DNA of 48,811 bases from JBOGCH01 sp051656645 (GCA_051656645.1 JBOGCH010000033.1:1-48811); one strand, 5' to 3'. Shown: positions 31,849-40,838, counted from the first letter of the stretch. Made by a program: numbers and translations. Notes: generated from the letters alone by a model not told the origin.

Positions 31849-31895
31849 TGCACTGAATTTTAAAGTAGGTTAGCCTACATAATTTTAAAGTAATA

Positions 31896-32444
31896 ATGAA
31901 ATACGTACCAAATCTTAGAAAAAAGTATGACGAAGAAGTTGTACCGGCTTTAATGAAAGAGTTCGGATACAAATCAGTTATGCAAGTACCTCGATTGGAG
32001 AAGATAGTAATCAATCAGGGAATTGGAGCTGCTATTCAGGATAAGAAAATTCTTGAGTTTTCTTTGAATGAACTAGGAGTAATCACAGGTCAAAAAGCTG
32101 TTGCTAGCAAGTCTACAAAAGACGTAAGTAACTTTAAGTTACGTCGTGGAATGCCAATTGGATCGCACGTTACATTACGTCGTGAGCGTATGTACGAGTT
32201 CCTTGATCGTTTGATCACATCGGCACTACCTCGTATCCGTGACTTTAAAGGAATCAACAGTAAATTGGACGGTCGTGGAAATTATACATTAGGTCTTGAG
32301 GAGCAAATCATTTTCCCAGAGATTGTGTTAGATGCTGTACACAAAATCATGGGTTTAAATGTAACATTTGTAACTTCGGCTAATACCGACGAAGAGGGAT
32401 TTGCTTTATTGAAAGAATTTGGAATACCATTTAAAAAGAACTAA
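31896..32444 (+). CDS. rplE: Ribosomal protein L5
   Basis: 182 residues: KYDEEVVPALMKEFGYKSVM, PRLEKIVINQGIGAA, TGQKAVASKSTKDVSNFKLR and RGNYTLGLEEQIIFPEI. Carries 5S rRNA into the 50S subunit. The 158-base gap before it is the longest in the super-operon. Confidence 0.97.
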   Translation: MKYVPNLRKKYDEEVVPALMKEFGYKSVMQVPRLEKIVINQGIGAAIQDKKILEFSLNELGVITGQKAVASKSTKDVSNFKLRRGMPIGSHVTLRRERMYEFLDRLITSALPRIRDFKGINSKLDGRGNYTLGLEEQIIFPEIVLDAVHKIMGLNVTFVTSANTDEEGFALLKEFGIPFKKN

Positions 32445-32455
32445 AAAGTAGTAAA

Positions 32456-32725
32456 ATGGCAAAAGAATCAATGAAAGCTCGCGAAGTGAAACGTGCAAAA
32501 TTGGTAGAAAAGTACGCAGCAAAACGAGCAAAATTAAAAGCTGAAGGTGACTATATTGGATTAAGTCTTCTTCCTAAAAATTCAAATCCAAATCGTCTAC
32601 GTAACAGATGTAAATTGACTGGTAGACCACGCGGATACATGAGACAATTTGGTATCAGTAGAATCCAGTTTAGAGAGATGGCTTCTGCAGGGTTGATTCC
32701 TGGAGTAATGAAAGCAAGTTGGTAA
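32456..32725 (+). CDS. rpsN: Ribosomal protein S14, zinc-free type
   Basis: 89 residues, the long form. MAKESMKAREVKRAKLVEKY and the C-terminal RCKLTGRPRGYMRQFGISRI with IPGVMKASW. Only one cysteine is present, so it lacks the CxxC zinc site of the short form. 30S head protein, 11 bases after rplE. Confidence 0.96.
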   Translation: MAKESMKAREVKRAKLVEKYAAKRAKLKAEGDYIGLSLLPKNSNPNRLRNRCKLTGRPRGYMRQFGISRIQFREMASAGLIPGVMKASW

Positions 32726-32748
32726 GAATTTATTAAAAGACAGAAGAA

Positions 32749-33144
32749 ATGACAGATCCAATAGCAGATTTCCTTACGCGCGTTAGAAATGCGGTAAGAG
32801 TAGGTCACAAGATTGTTGAGATTCCAGGTTCTAAAATGAAACTTGGTTTGACTCGTATCCTTAAAGAAAAAGGATATATCTTAAACTATAAAGTTGAAGA
32901 AGATGGTGTGAAAAGCAGCATTAAAATTGCTTTGAAATACCACCCTGAGACAAAAACACCAGCTATTAAAGCTTTAGTACGTGTTTCTAAACCAGGTCTA
33001 CGTCGTTATACAAATGTTGAAGAGATGCCTCGCGTGTTGAACGGATTGGGTGTTGCTATTATTTCAACATCTATGGGATTAATGACAGACAAAGAAGCTC
33101 GTCAAAAGAATGTTGGTGGTGAGGTATTGTGTTATGTGTACTAA
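32749..33144 (+). CDS. rpsH: Ribosomal protein S8
   Basis: 131 residues: MTDPIADFLTRVRNAVRVGH, VSKPGLRRYTNVEEMPRVLN and the C-terminal STSMGLMTDKEARQKNVGGE. Central 16S binder, and in E. coli the translational repressor of the spc operon; whether that applies here is not visible. Confidence 0.96.
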   Translation: MTDPIADFLTRVRNAVRVGHKIVEIPGSKMKLGLTRILKEKGYILNYKVEEDGVKSSIKIALKYHPETKTPAIKALVRVSKPGLRRYTNVEEMPRVLNGLGVAIISTSMGLMTDKEARQKNVGGEVLCYVY

Positions 33145-33162
33145 TCAAAAAGTAAAGAGAAG

Positions 33163-33717
33163 ATGTCACGAATAGGAAAATTACCAATTGATTTGCCACA
33201 GGGTGTTGCAGTAGCTGTAAGCCCAGAGAACACAGTAACAGTAAAAGGTCCTAAAGGAGAATTAGTATTAGCGGTTAACCCTGCAATTACTATCAATGTT
33301 GAAGATAACGTTGTGACTTTAGAGCGCCATACTGAAGAAAAACAAGATAAAGCAATGCACGGACTTTACCGCGCGTTGATTCAAAATATGGTTGTAGGTG
33401 TATCGACAGGTTACACAATCAAGCAAGAGTTAGTAGGTGTTGGTTACCGCGCTAACGCTACAGGACAATTGTTAGAATTAGGTTTGGGTTATTCTCACCC
33501 TATTTTCTTAGAATTGCCAGTTGAAGTGAAAGTTACTACAGTAACTGAAAAGCGTTCTAACCCAGTTATTACTCTTGAAAGTTGTGACAAACAACTTATC
33601 GGTCAGGTAGCAGCAAAAATCCGCTCATTCCGTAAACCAGAGCCTTACAAAGGAAAAGGTATTCGCTTTGTTGGTGAGGTTGTTCGTAGAAAAGCTGGTA
33701 AGTCTGCTAAAGTTTAA
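33163..33717 (+). CDS. rplF: Ribosomal protein L6
   Basis: 184 residues: MSRIGKLPIDLPQGV, VTVKGPKGEL, VGVGYRANATG and the C-terminal PEPYKGKGIRFVGEVVRRKA. Two-domain 50S protein near the factor-binding site. Eighteen bases after rpsH. Confidence 0.97.
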   Translation: MSRIGKLPIDLPQGVAVAVSPENTVTVKGPKGELVLAVNPAITINVEDNVVTLERHTEEKQDKAMHGLYRALIQNMVVGVSTGYTIKQELVGVGYRANATGQLLELGLGYSHPIFLELPVEVKVTTVTEKRSNPVITLESCDKQLIGQVAAKIRSFRKPEPYKGKGIRFVGEVVRRKAGKSAKV

Positions 33718-33741
33718 TCACCTATAATGTAAGTAAAAGTT

Positions 33742-34095
33742 ATGGCTTTAACTAAGGAACAAAGAAGATTAAGAATAAAAAGGAGAATTCGTAAGATTGT
33801 CTCTGGAACAGCAGAAAGACCACGTTTAAGCGTTTATCGCTCAAACGCGCAAATGTCTGCTCAAGTTATTGATGATATTAATGGAAAAACTATTGTTTCT
33901 GTATCATCACTAAGCAAAGAGTTTGCCGGACAAATGTCTAAAACAGAGCAAGCTGAGAAAATTGGTGCTGCAATCGCTGCGAAAGCTGTCGCTGCGGGTA
34001 TTGAGAATGTTGTATTTGACAGAAATGGTTACTTGTATCACGGTAGAGTAAAAACTTTAGCTGATGCTGCCCGTAACGGTGGTCTTAAATTTTAA
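33742..34095 (+). CDS. rplR: Ribosomal protein L18
   Basis: 117 residues: KRRIRKIVSGTAERPRLSVY, RSNAQMSAQVIDD and the C-terminal FDRNGYLYHGRVKTLADAAR with N-G-G-L-K-F. Binds 5S rRNA together with L5. Nine bases before rpsE. Confidence 0.97.
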   Translation: MALTKEQRRLRIKRRIRKIVSGTAERPRLSVYRSNAQMSAQVIDDINGKTIVSVSSLSKEFAGQMSKTEQAEKIGAAIAAKAVAAGIENVVFDRNGYLYHGRVKTLADAARNGGLKF

Positions 34096-34104
34096 TAGTA
34101 GCAG

Positions 34105-34614
34105 ATGATGGAACAAAAGATAAATAACTCTGACTTAGAACTAAAAGACAGATTAGTTGCTATTAACCGTGTAACTAAAGTTACAAAGGGTGGTAGAACA
34201 TTTAGCTTTGCCGCTATCGTGGTTGTAGGTGATGAAAACGGACGTGTAGGTTACGGTCTTGGAAAAGCTAACGAGGTTACTACAGCTATCTCTAAAGGAG
34301 TTGAAGCTGCTAAGAAAAATCTTGTAACAGTGCCTGTACGTAAAGGAACTATCCCTCATGAGCAAGTTGCTCGTTTTGGCGGTTCGGAAGTTTTCATGAA
34401 ACCAGCTTCTTCGGGAACAGGAGTGAAAGCGGGTGGTGCGATGCGTGCAGTACTTGAGAGTGCAGGTATCCATGACGTACTAGCGAAGAGTAAAGGTTCA
34501 TCGAACCCACATAACCTTGTAAAAGCTACTGTGGAAGCGTTGAAAGAAATGCGTGACGCTAGAACTGTTGCTCGCGATAGAGGTGTTAGTTTAGATACAG
34601 TGTTTAACGGATAA
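34105..34614 (+). CDS. rpsE: Ribosomal protein S5
   Basis: 169 residues, with two adjacent ATG codons at 34105 and 34108; either may be used. LKDRLVAINRVTKVTKGGRT, VVGDENGRVGYGLGKANEV and GGAMRAVLESAGIHDVLAKS mark S5, which acts in mRNA unwinding and decoding fidelity. Confidence 0.97.
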   Translation: MMEQKINNSDLELKDRLVAINRVTKVTKGGRTFSFAAIVVVGDENGRVGYGLGKANEVTTAISKGVEAAKKNLVTVPVRKGTIPHEQVARFGGSEVFMKPASSGTGVKAGGAMRAVLESAGIHDVLAKSKGSSNPHNLVKATVEALKEMRDARTVARDRGVSLDTVFNG

Positions 34615-34625
34615 TATTTTGAGCA

Positions 34626-34808
34626 ATGGCGAAAATTAAAATTACTTTAGTGAAAAGTGTTATCGGTAGCGATAAAACTCAAAGAGGTACCGTTGTAGCT
34701 TTGGGTCTGAAAAAAACTAACTCAAGCGTAGAGCAAGAGGCTACGCCACAAATTCTTGGAATGGTGGCGAAAGTGAAGCACCTTGTATCTGTTGAAGAGG
34801 TGAAATAA
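34626..34808 (+). CDS. rpmD: Ribosomal protein L30
   Basis: 60 residues: IKITLVKSVIGSDKTQRGTV and LGLKKTNSSVEQEATPQILG with MVAKVKHLV. Small ferredoxin-like 50S protein, 11 bases after rpsE. Confidence 0.95.
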   Translation: MAKIKITLVKSVIGSDKTQRGTVVALGLKKTNSSVEQEATPQILGMVAKVKHLVSVEEVK

Positions 34809-34835
34809 TTGTTGAACTATTATAAATAAGATATA

Positions 34836-35282
34836 ATGGATTTAAGTTGTTTAAGACCTGCCTGTGGTTCTACTCACAGAGAGAAAAGAATTGGTCGTGG
34901 TCAAGGATCAGGTAAAGGCGGTACATCAACAAGAGGTCATAAAGGAGCGAAATCTAGATCTGGTTACAAATCTAAGATTGGTTTTGAAGGTGGACAAATG
35001 CCACTTCAAAGACGTGTCCCTAAGTTTGGCTTCAAGAACATTAACCGTGTTGAATACAAAGCTATTAACGTTAGTATGCTACAAGCTCTTGCTGAAAGAG
35101 ACGGAGTTGAAACGATTGATAGAGACACATTAATCGCTGCTGGATTACTTTCTAAGAATGCGTTAGTGAAAATTCTAGGAGATGGAGCTATCACTATGAA
35201 GTTAGAAGTTAAAGCAAATGCGTTCTCAAAATCAGCAGTTGCTGCTATTGAGGCTGCAGGAGGTTCAGTTGTGATTCTTTAA
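34836..35282 (+). CDS. rplO: Ribosomal protein L15
   Basis: 148 residues: the glycine-rich basic arm RIGRGQGSGKGGTSTRGHKG and AKSRSGYKSKIGFEGGQMPL, followed by RRVPKFGFKN and the globular C-terminal domain. Late 50S assembly protein. A 100-base gap with nested palindromes separates it from secY. Confidence 0.96.
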   Translation: MDLSCLRPACGSTHREKRIGRGQGSGKGGTSTRGHKGAKSRSGYKSKIGFEGGQMPLQRRVPKFGFKNINRVEYKAINVSMLQALAERDGVETIDRDTLIAAGLLSKNALVKILGDGAITMKLEVKANAFSKSAVAAIEAAGGSVVIL

Positions 35283-35307
35283 TAATTGCAAAGTTTATTA
35301 GGTTTAT

Positions 35308-35350
35308 AAAGTTAAAAATGTTTTGAACTTCAAAAGTTTTTTTAACTTTG
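35308..35350 (+). promoter_or_regulatory. Nested inverted repeats and possible promoter before secY
   Basis: An outer pair AAAGTTAAAAA (35308-35318) / TTTTTAACTTT (35339-35349) encloses a perfect palindrome TTTTGAA-C-TTCAAAA (35321-35335). TTTG at 35322 and TAACTTTG at 35343-35350 could be a promoter with a short 17-base spacer. Either an attenuator-like hairpin or a promoter with operator. Confidence 0.45.
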
Positions 35351-35382
35351 TAATCCTAATAAATTAATAATAGAAAGGACTT

Positions 35383-36723
35383 ATGAAGTTATTTGATACA
35401 TTAAAGAACATTTGGAAAATTGAGGAACTACGTTCGAGAATAATGATTACGCTTGGGCTTGTTCTTGTTTATCGCTTGGGTACTGAGGTGGTGTTGCCAG
35501 GCATTGATCCGGCAGGATTAGAAGCGTTGAAAACGCAAACACAAAGTGGTGTACTAGGTCTTCTTGATATGTTTTCAGGAGGTGCATTCTCGAATGCGTC
35601 AGTTTTTGCGCTTGGAATTATGCCTTATATCTCTGCTTCGATTGTTGTTCAGTTGTTAGGAATTGCTGTTCCTTATTTTCAGAGAATGCAGCGTGAGGGG
35701 GAAAGCGGAAGACGTAAAATTAACCAAATTACCCGTTATCTGACTTTAGTGATACTTGTATTACAAGGTTCTGCGTATCTTACAAACTTACATGCACAAA
35801 TTCCGGAATGGGCATTTGTTCTTAATGGTGCTTTCTTTACTATTTCTCATATTGTTATTCTTGCTGCCGGTTCAATGTTTGTACTTTGGTTGGGAGAAAA
35901 AATTACAGATAAAGGTATTGGAAACGGGGTGTCTATCATCATTATGATTGGTATCATTGCTCGTTTACCATTCTCAGTAGTTGCTGAGGCTCAGTCTCGC
36001 CTGTCTCAACAAGGCGGTGGTATGGTGGCCATGTTAGTTGAAATTGTGTTCTTATTCCTAATTTTCTGTGCTACTATTTTGTTAGTACAAGGAACACGTA
36101 AAGTGCCTGTACAGTATGCTAAGCGTATTGTAGGTAACAAACAATATGGAGGCGTTCGCCAATATATTCCTTTAAAAATTAATGCAGCAGGTGTTATGCC
36201 TATCATCTTTGCGCAAGCAATTATGTTGTTACCTGTGTCGTTTATTAATTTTGCAAACAGCGAGTCGTTAAGCGGTTTTGCTGCAGCATTCTCGGACATG
36301 ACGGGAGTGTGGTATAATTTGACATTTTTTGTGCTAATTGTAGCGTTTACATATTTCTATACTGCTATTACGGTTAATCCGATGCAGATGGCTGAAGATA
36401 TTAAGAAAAATGGTGGGTTCATTCCTGGAATCAAACCGGGTAGAAAAACAATGGAGTTCCTTGATACTATTATGTCAAGAATAACTTTACCAGGATCTGT
36501 ATTCCTTGGGATTGTTGCTATCTTACCTGCGTTTGCGATGTTAGCTGGCGTTAATAACCAGTTTGCGCAGTTCTACGGTGGTACTTCGTTATTGATTCTT
36601 GTAGGTGTTGTACTTGATACTTTACAACAAGTAGAGTCGCATTTGCTTAACCGTCATTACGATGGCTTGATGAAGACTGGAAGAATTAAAGGAAAAAATC
36701 CTGCTGGTCCGGCCGCATATTAA
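35383..36723 (+). CDS. secY: Preprotein translocase subunit SecY
   Basis: 446 residues with about ten membrane helices. ELRSRIMITLGLVLVYRLGT starts TM1; the plug and lateral gate region (LDMFSGGAFSNASVFALGIM, PYISASIVVQLL) and the cytosolic loop YFQRMQREGESGRRKINQ follow; the long C5 loop GTRKVPVQYAKRIVGNKQYG is clear. Forms the protein-conducting channel in the inner membrane. Confidence 0.97.
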   Translation: MKLFDTLKNIWKIEELRSRIMITLGLVLVYRLGTEVVLPGIDPAGLEALKTQTQSGVLGLLDMFSGGAFSNASVFALGIMPYISASIVVQLLGIAVPYFQRMQREGESGRRKINQITRYLTLVILVLQGSAYLTNLHAQIPEWAFVLNGAFFTISHIVILAAGSMFVLWLGEKITDKGIGNGVSIIIMIGIIARLPFSVVAEAQSRLSQQGGGMVAMLVEIVFLFLIFCATILLVQGTRKVPVQYAKRIVGNKQYGGVRQYIPLKINAAGVMPIIFAQAIMLLPVSFINFANSESLSGFAAAFSDMTGVWYNLTFFVLIVAFTYFYTAITVNPMQMAEDIKKNGGFIPGIKPGRKTMEFLDTIMSRITLPGSVFLGIVAILPAFAMLAGVNNQFAQFYGGTSLLILVGVVLDTLQQVESHLLNRHYDGLMKTGRIKGKNPAGPAAY

Positions 36724-36746
36724 AAAAAGAATATTACTTTTGTAGA

Positions 36747-37523
36747 ATGATTTTTCTAAAAACAAAAGAAGAGATAGAATTATTGAGAGAAAGTAATCTC
36801 TTGGTTGGAATGACTCTGGGCGAGCTCGCTAAACACGTGCGCCCAGGGATTTCTACGTTAGAACTTGATAAAATTGCGGAGGAGTTTATTCGTGATCACG
36901 GTGCGATTCCCGGTTTTTTAGGTTATGGCGGTTTTCCTAATACACTTTGCGTATCAGTTAATGATGCGGTGGTGCATGGGATTCCCAGTTCAAAGGAGAT
37001 TTTGAAGGAGGGAGATATTGTTTCCATTGACTGTGGTACAATAAAGAACGGATTTTACGGTGACAGCGCCTATACTTTTGCAGTAGGCGAAATTAGTGAA
37101 GAGAAACGTATGTTGCTTGAAACGACAAAGGCGTCACTGTACAAGGGAATTGAAAAGGCAGTTGCTGGAAACAGAATTGGTGATATTGGAAATGCTATCC
37201 AAACGTTTTGCGAGGCCAAAGGATACAGTGTGGTACGAGAGTTGGTTGGACATGGTGTGGGACGTTCCATGCATGAAGAGCCGCAGGTGCCAAACTATGG
37301 ACGACGTGGTCAAGGCGTGAAGTTGTCTGAGGGTATGGTGATTGCCATTGAACCGATGATTAATTTGGGTAAGCGCCAAGTGATTCAAGAGGATGACGGG
37401 TGGACAATACGCACTCGAGATAGAATGCCTTCAGCTCATTTTGAACATACGATAGCAATTGGTAAGGAGCAGGCAGATATATTATCGTCGTTTAAGTTTG
37501 TTGAAGAGGTATTAAATAAATAA
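36747..37523 (+). CDS. map: Methionine aminopeptidase, type I
   Basis: 258 residues. Pita-bread fold with metal ligands visible: Asp in SIDCGTIKNG, Asp in FYGDSAYTF, His in ELVGHGVGRSMHEEP, Glu in AIEPMIN and Glu in the C-terminal part. Removes the N-terminal Met from nascent proteins. Lies between secY and infA without adk, 23 bases after secY. Confidence 0.97.
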   Translation: MIFLKTKEEIELLRESNLLVGMTLGELAKHVRPGISTLELDKIAEEFIRDHGAIPGFLGYGGFPNTLCVSVNDAVVHGIPSSKEILKEGDIVSIDCGTIKNGFYGDSAYTFAVGEISEEKRMLLETTKASLYKGIEKAVAGNRIGDIGNAIQTFCEAKGYSVVRELVGHGVGRSMHEEPQVPNYGRRGQGVKLSEGMVIAIEPMINLGKRQVIQEDDGWTIRTRDRMPSAHFEHTIAIGKEQADILSSFKFVEEVLNK

Positions 37524-37535
37524 GCAAAGTACTAT

Positions 37536-37757
37536 ATGGCAAAGCAGCCTTCAATAGAGCAAGATGGAGTGATTACGGAAGCGTTATCGAACGCAATGTT
37601 CCGTGTTGAGTTAGAAAACGGGCATGTAATTACTGCTCATATTTCCGGAAAAATGCGAATGCATTACATCAAGATACTTCCCGGAGATAAAGTACGTGTG
37701 GATATGTCTCCATACGATTTATCGAAAGGTAGAATTACTTTTAGATATAAAAACTAA
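37536..37757 (+). CDS. infA: Translation initiation factor IF-1
   Basis: 73 residues: an OB fold with QDGVITEALSNAMFRVELEN, GHVITAHISGKMRMHYIKIL and DLSKGRITFRYK. Binds the ribosomal A site during initiation. Twelve bases after map and 11 before rpmJ. Confidence 0.96.
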   Translation: MAKQPSIEQDGVITEALSNAMFRVELENGHVITAHISGKMRMHYIKILPGDKVRVDMSPYDLSKGRITFRYKN

Positions 37758-37768
37758 ATTTTAGAACC

Positions 37769-37885
37769 ATGAAGGTAAGAGCATCTGTAAAGAAGCGTAG
37801 CGCTGATTGCAAGATCGTAAAAAGAAAGGGCGTTGTATACGTCATTAACAAAAAGAACCCTAAGTTCAAACAACGTCAGGGGTAA
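37769..37885 (+). CDS. rpmJ: Ribosomal protein L36, zinc-free type
   Basis: 38 residues: M-K-V-R-A-S-V-K-K-R-S-A-D-C-K-I-V, then KRKGVVYVINKKNPKFKQRQ-G. Of the usual C-x2-C ... C ... H zinc ligands only one Cys remains, which is typical for this phylum. Too short for a standard ORF cut-off, but clear by sequence and by its place between infA and rpsM. Confidence 0.95.
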   Translation: MKVRASVKKRSADCKIVKRKGVVYVINKKNPKFKQRQG

Positions 37886-37914
37886 TCATTAATCTGTAAA
37901 ATTTAAGTAAGATT

Positions 37915-38292
37915 ATGGCAAGAATCGTAGGTGTAGATTTACCCTCAAACAAACGAGGAGAAATAGCCTTGACCTATATTTATGGTATAGGTAGAAGTAG
38001 TGCCCGCGCAATTTTAGAAAAAGCAGGCATCGATTATGACACGAAGGTGAAGGATTGGAATGATGAACAACTCGCAGCAGTACGTCAGGTGATCAATACT
38101 GAGTACAAAGTTGAAGGAGAGTTACGTTCAACAGTTCAGATGAACATTAAACGTCTTATGGACATTGGATGTTACCGCGGAATTAGACACCGTATCGGTT
38201 TACCGTTAAGAGGTCAAAGTACTAAAAACAATGCCCGTACAAGAAAAGGGAAGAAGAAAACTGTTGCAAACAAGAAAAAAGCAACTAAATAA
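37915..38292 (+). CDS. rpsM: Ribosomal protein S13
   Basis: 125 residues: MARIVGVDLPSNKRGEIALT, YIYGIGRSSARAILEKAGID and the C-terminal CYRGIRHRIGLPLRGQSTKN with NARTRKGKK. Contacts the P-site tRNA and the 50S subunit. First gene of the alpha cluster. Confidence 0.97.
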   Translation: MARIVGVDLPSNKRGEIALTYIYGIGRSSARAILEKAGIDYDTKVKDWNDEQLAAVRQVINTEYKVEGELRSTVQMNIKRLMDIGCYRGIRHRIGLPLRGQSTKNNARTRKGKKKTVANKKKATK

Positions 38293-38304
38293 TTGAGTTG
38301 AATT

Positions 38305-38694
38305 ATGGCAAAGAAGTCTACATCAAGCAAGAAACGGCTAGTTAAAGTTGAGGCCGTGGGACAAGCACACATTCATTCGTCTTTTAACAACATCATTATC
38401 TCAATTACCAACAACTCTGGTCAAGTTATTTCTTGGTCTTCAGCTGGTAAAATGGGTTTTAGAGGATCGAAGAAAAACACTCCGTATGCTGCACAGTTAG
38501 CTGCTGCAGATTGCGCAAAAGTTGCTTTCGATTTAGGTATGAGAAAAGCAAAAGTGTATGTTACTGGACCAGGTAATGGTCGCGAATCAGCAATCCGTTC
38601 AATCCACACTACTGGTATTGAGGTTTCTGAAATCGTAGATGTAACTCCACTTCCTCATAACGGATGTCGTCCTCCGAAGAGAAGAAGAGTATAA
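38305..38694 (+). CDS. rpsK: Ribosomal protein S11
   Basis: 129 residues: GQAHIHSSFNNIIISITNNS, GKMGFRGSKKNTPYAAQLAA and the C-terminal DVTPLPHNGCRPPKRRRV. Located at the mRNA exit on the 30S platform. Twelve bases after rpsM. Confidence 0.97.
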   Translation: MAKKSTSSKKRLVKVEAVGQAHIHSSFNNIIISITNNSGQVISWSSAGKMGFRGSKKNTPYAAQLAAADCAKVAFDLGMRKAKVYVTGPGNGRESAIRSIHTTGIEVSEIVDVTPLPHNGCRPPKRRRV

Positions 38695-38727
38695 TTAAAG
38701 TGTGTCAAAAATTAAAAGAATTGCAAA

Positions 38728-39336
38728 ATGGCTAGATATACAGGACCTAAGTCTAAGATAGCAAGAAAATTCGGTGAGCCTATTTACGGACCTGACAAAT
38801 CTTTGGAAAGAAGAAATTATCCTTCTGGACAACACGGGTTAGCTCGTCGTAGAAGCAAGATCTCTGAATACGGTATTCAGTTGAAAGAGAAACAAAAAGC
38901 AAAATATACTTATGGATTGTTGGAGAAACAATTCCGTAACCTATTTGAGAAAGCTGAAAGAGCAGGTGGTGTTACCGGTGAGGTTTTACTACAGTTATTA
39001 GAGTGTCGTTTAGACAACGTTGTATACCGTTTAGGTATTGCTCCAACTCGTGCTGCTGCTCGTCAGTTAGTTTCTCACCGTCACATCACTGTGAATGGAC
39101 ACGTTTGTAATATTCCATCGGCAGCTTTACGTTCAGGTGACGTTATCGGTGTTCGCGAGAAATCTAAAGCATTAGAGGTTATCTCTGATTCTTTAAGAGG
39201 TAATACTGCAAGCAGATATTCATGGTTAGAGTGGAATGCTAGCGAATTAAACGGACGTTTCTTAAACGTTCCAGAACGCGCTGACATCCCTGAGAACATT
39301 AAAGAGCAGTTAATCGTAGAATTGTATTCTAAGTAA
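38728..39336 (+). CDS. rpsD: Ribosomal protein S4
   Basis: 202 residues: MARYTGPKSKIARKFGEPIY, RRNYPSGQHG, then the S4 RNA-binding domain (LECRLDNVVYRLGIAPTRAA, RQLVSHRHITVNG). No zinc cysteines at the N-terminus. Nucleates 30S assembly, and in E. coli represses the alpha operon. Confidence 0.97.
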   Translation: MARYTGPKSKIARKFGEPIYGPDKSLERRNYPSGQHGLARRRSKISEYGIQLKEKQKAKYTYGLLEKQFRNLFEKAERAGGVTGEVLLQLLECRLDNVVYRLGIAPTRAAARQLVSHRHITVNGHVCNIPSAALRSGDVIGVREKSKALEVISDSLRGNTASRYSWLEWNASELNGRFLNVPERADIPENIKEQLIVELYSK

Positions 39337-39350
39337 TAAATAAGAACTTT

Positions 39351-40343
39351 ATGGCAATATTAGCTTTCCAGAAACCGGACAAAGTAATCATGCTTGAGTC
39401 AACAGACAAATTCGGAAAATTCGAGTTTCGTCCCTTAGAGCCTGGTTACGGAATCACTATTGGTAATCCCCTACGTCGAATTTTGCTTTCTTCATTAGAA
39501 GGGTTTGCAATCACAGGTATTAAAATACATGGCGTAGACCATGAGTTTGCAACTATTCCAGGTGTAATTGAGGATGTAACCGAAATTATCTTGAATTTGA
39601 AGCAAGTTCGGTTTAAGAGAAAGGCGGATGATGTTGAAGATGAGAAGCTTACTGTGCTTGTTTCTGGACAGGAGGCTTTTACTGCAGGAGATATCAATAA
39701 ATTCCTTACAGGGTTTGAGGTATTAAATACAGAACATGTTATTTGTAACATGGATCCTTCGGTAAATTTCCAAATGGAAATTACTATTCAGAAAGGGCGC
39801 GGATACGTTCCATCTATTGAAAATATGCCTGCTGATGCTGAAATGGGATTTATTCCTATTGACGCTATTTACACTCCTATTAGGAATGTAAAATACGAAA
39901 TCGAGAACTACCGCGTAGAAGGGAAAACTGACTACGAGAAACTGGTTCTTGAGATTGAGTCAGATGGTTCAATCACGCCAACCGATGCGCTGAAAGAGGC
40001 CGCTAAGATTTTAATTCATCACTTTATGTTATTCTCGGATGAGAAAATTTCTCTTGAAACTGAGGATAAGTATGGTAATGAAGAGTTTGATGAAGAGGTG
40101 CTACATATGCGTCAGCTTTTGAAAACGAAGCTTGTGGACATGGATCTTTCTGTGCGTGCTCTTAACTGTTTGAAAGCAGCGGAAGTTGAGACTCTTGGTG
40201 AGCTTTGCCGATTCAATAAAAACGACTTACTTAAGTTTAGAAACTTTGGTAAGAAGTCTTTAACTGAACTTGAAGCTCTTCTTGAAAACAATAACCTTGA
40301 GTTCGGGATGGATGTTTCTAAGTATAAATTAGACAAGGAATAA
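39351..40343 (+). CDS. rpoA: RNA polymerase alpha subunit
   Basis: 330 residues. The N-terminal domain (FGKFEFRPLEPGYGITIGNP then LRRILLSSLEG, residues 20-60) dimerises and contacts beta; an acidic linker (DKYGNEEFDEEV) leads to the C-terminal domain (VDMDLSVRALNCLKAAEVET, KFRNFGKKSLTELEALLE) that binds activators and upstream DNA. Fourteen bases after rpsD. Confidence 0.98.
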   Translation: MAILAFQKPDKVIMLESTDKFGKFEFRPLEPGYGITIGNPLRRILLSSLEGFAITGIKIHGVDHEFATIPGVIEDVTEIILNLKQVRFKRKADDVEDEKLTVLVSGQEAFTAGDINKFLTGFEVLNTEHVICNMDPSVNFQMEITIQKGRGYVPSIENMPADAEMGFIPIDAIYTPIRNVKYEIENYRVEGKTDYEKLVLEIESDGSITPTDALKEAAKILIHHFMLFSDEKISLETEDKYGNEEFDEEVLHMRQLLKTKLVDMDLSVRALNCLKAAEVETLGELCRFNKNDLLKFRNFGKKSLTELEALLENNNLEFGMDVSKYKLDKE

Positions 40344-40348
40344 TTAAA

Positions 40349-40819
40349 ATGAGACATAAAAAGAAATTTAACCACTTGGGTAGAAAGTCTGCGCACAGAA
40401 AAGCAATGCTTTCTAACATGGCAGCATCACTTATTCTTCACAAGAGAATCAGCACAACTGTTGCAAAAGCGAAAGCGCTTAAAATATATGTTGAGCCGCT
40501 TATCACTAAAAGTAAAAACGATACAACTCACTCACGTCGCGTTGTTTTCTCTTACTTAGAGCAAAAAGAAGCTGTTACTGAATTATTCTCTCAAGTAGCT
40601 CCTAAAATTATGAACCGTCCGGGTGGATATACTCGTATCCTTCGCACTGGTAACCGTTTAGGTGATAACGCTGAGATGTGTATTATTGAGCTTGTTGACT
40701 TCAACACTACTTATACAGAAGTGAAAGAAGAGGCTAAAAAATCGACTACTCGTCGTCGCCGTTCAACTAAGAAAGCTGACGCTACTACTGAAGCACCAGC
40801 TGAAACTAGCGCTGAATAA
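40349..40819 (+). CDS. rplQ: Ribosomal protein L17
   Basis: 156 residues: MRHKKKFNHLGRKSAHRKAM, LILHKRISTTVAKAKALKIY and NRPGGYTRILRTGNRLGDNA. The C-terminus has a repetitive basic then acidic extension (STTRRRRSTKKADATTEAPA) absent in E. coli but common in Bacteroidota. Last gene of the super-operon. Confidence 0.96.
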   Translation: MRHKKKFNHLGRKSAHRKAMLSNMAASLILHKRISTTVAKAKALKIYVEPLITKSKNDTTHSRRVVFSYLEQKEAVTELFSQVAPKIMNRPGGYTRILRTGNRLGDNAEMCIIELVDFNTTYTEVKEEAKKSTTRRRRSTKKADATTEAPAETSAE

Positions 40820-40838
40820 TTTACCGCTATATTATATG

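Noticed and set aside
22700..40300. Minus-strand and alternative-frame ORFs inside the ribosomal genes
   Set aside because: Shadows of strongly conserved plus-strand genes, without starts, motifs or promoters.
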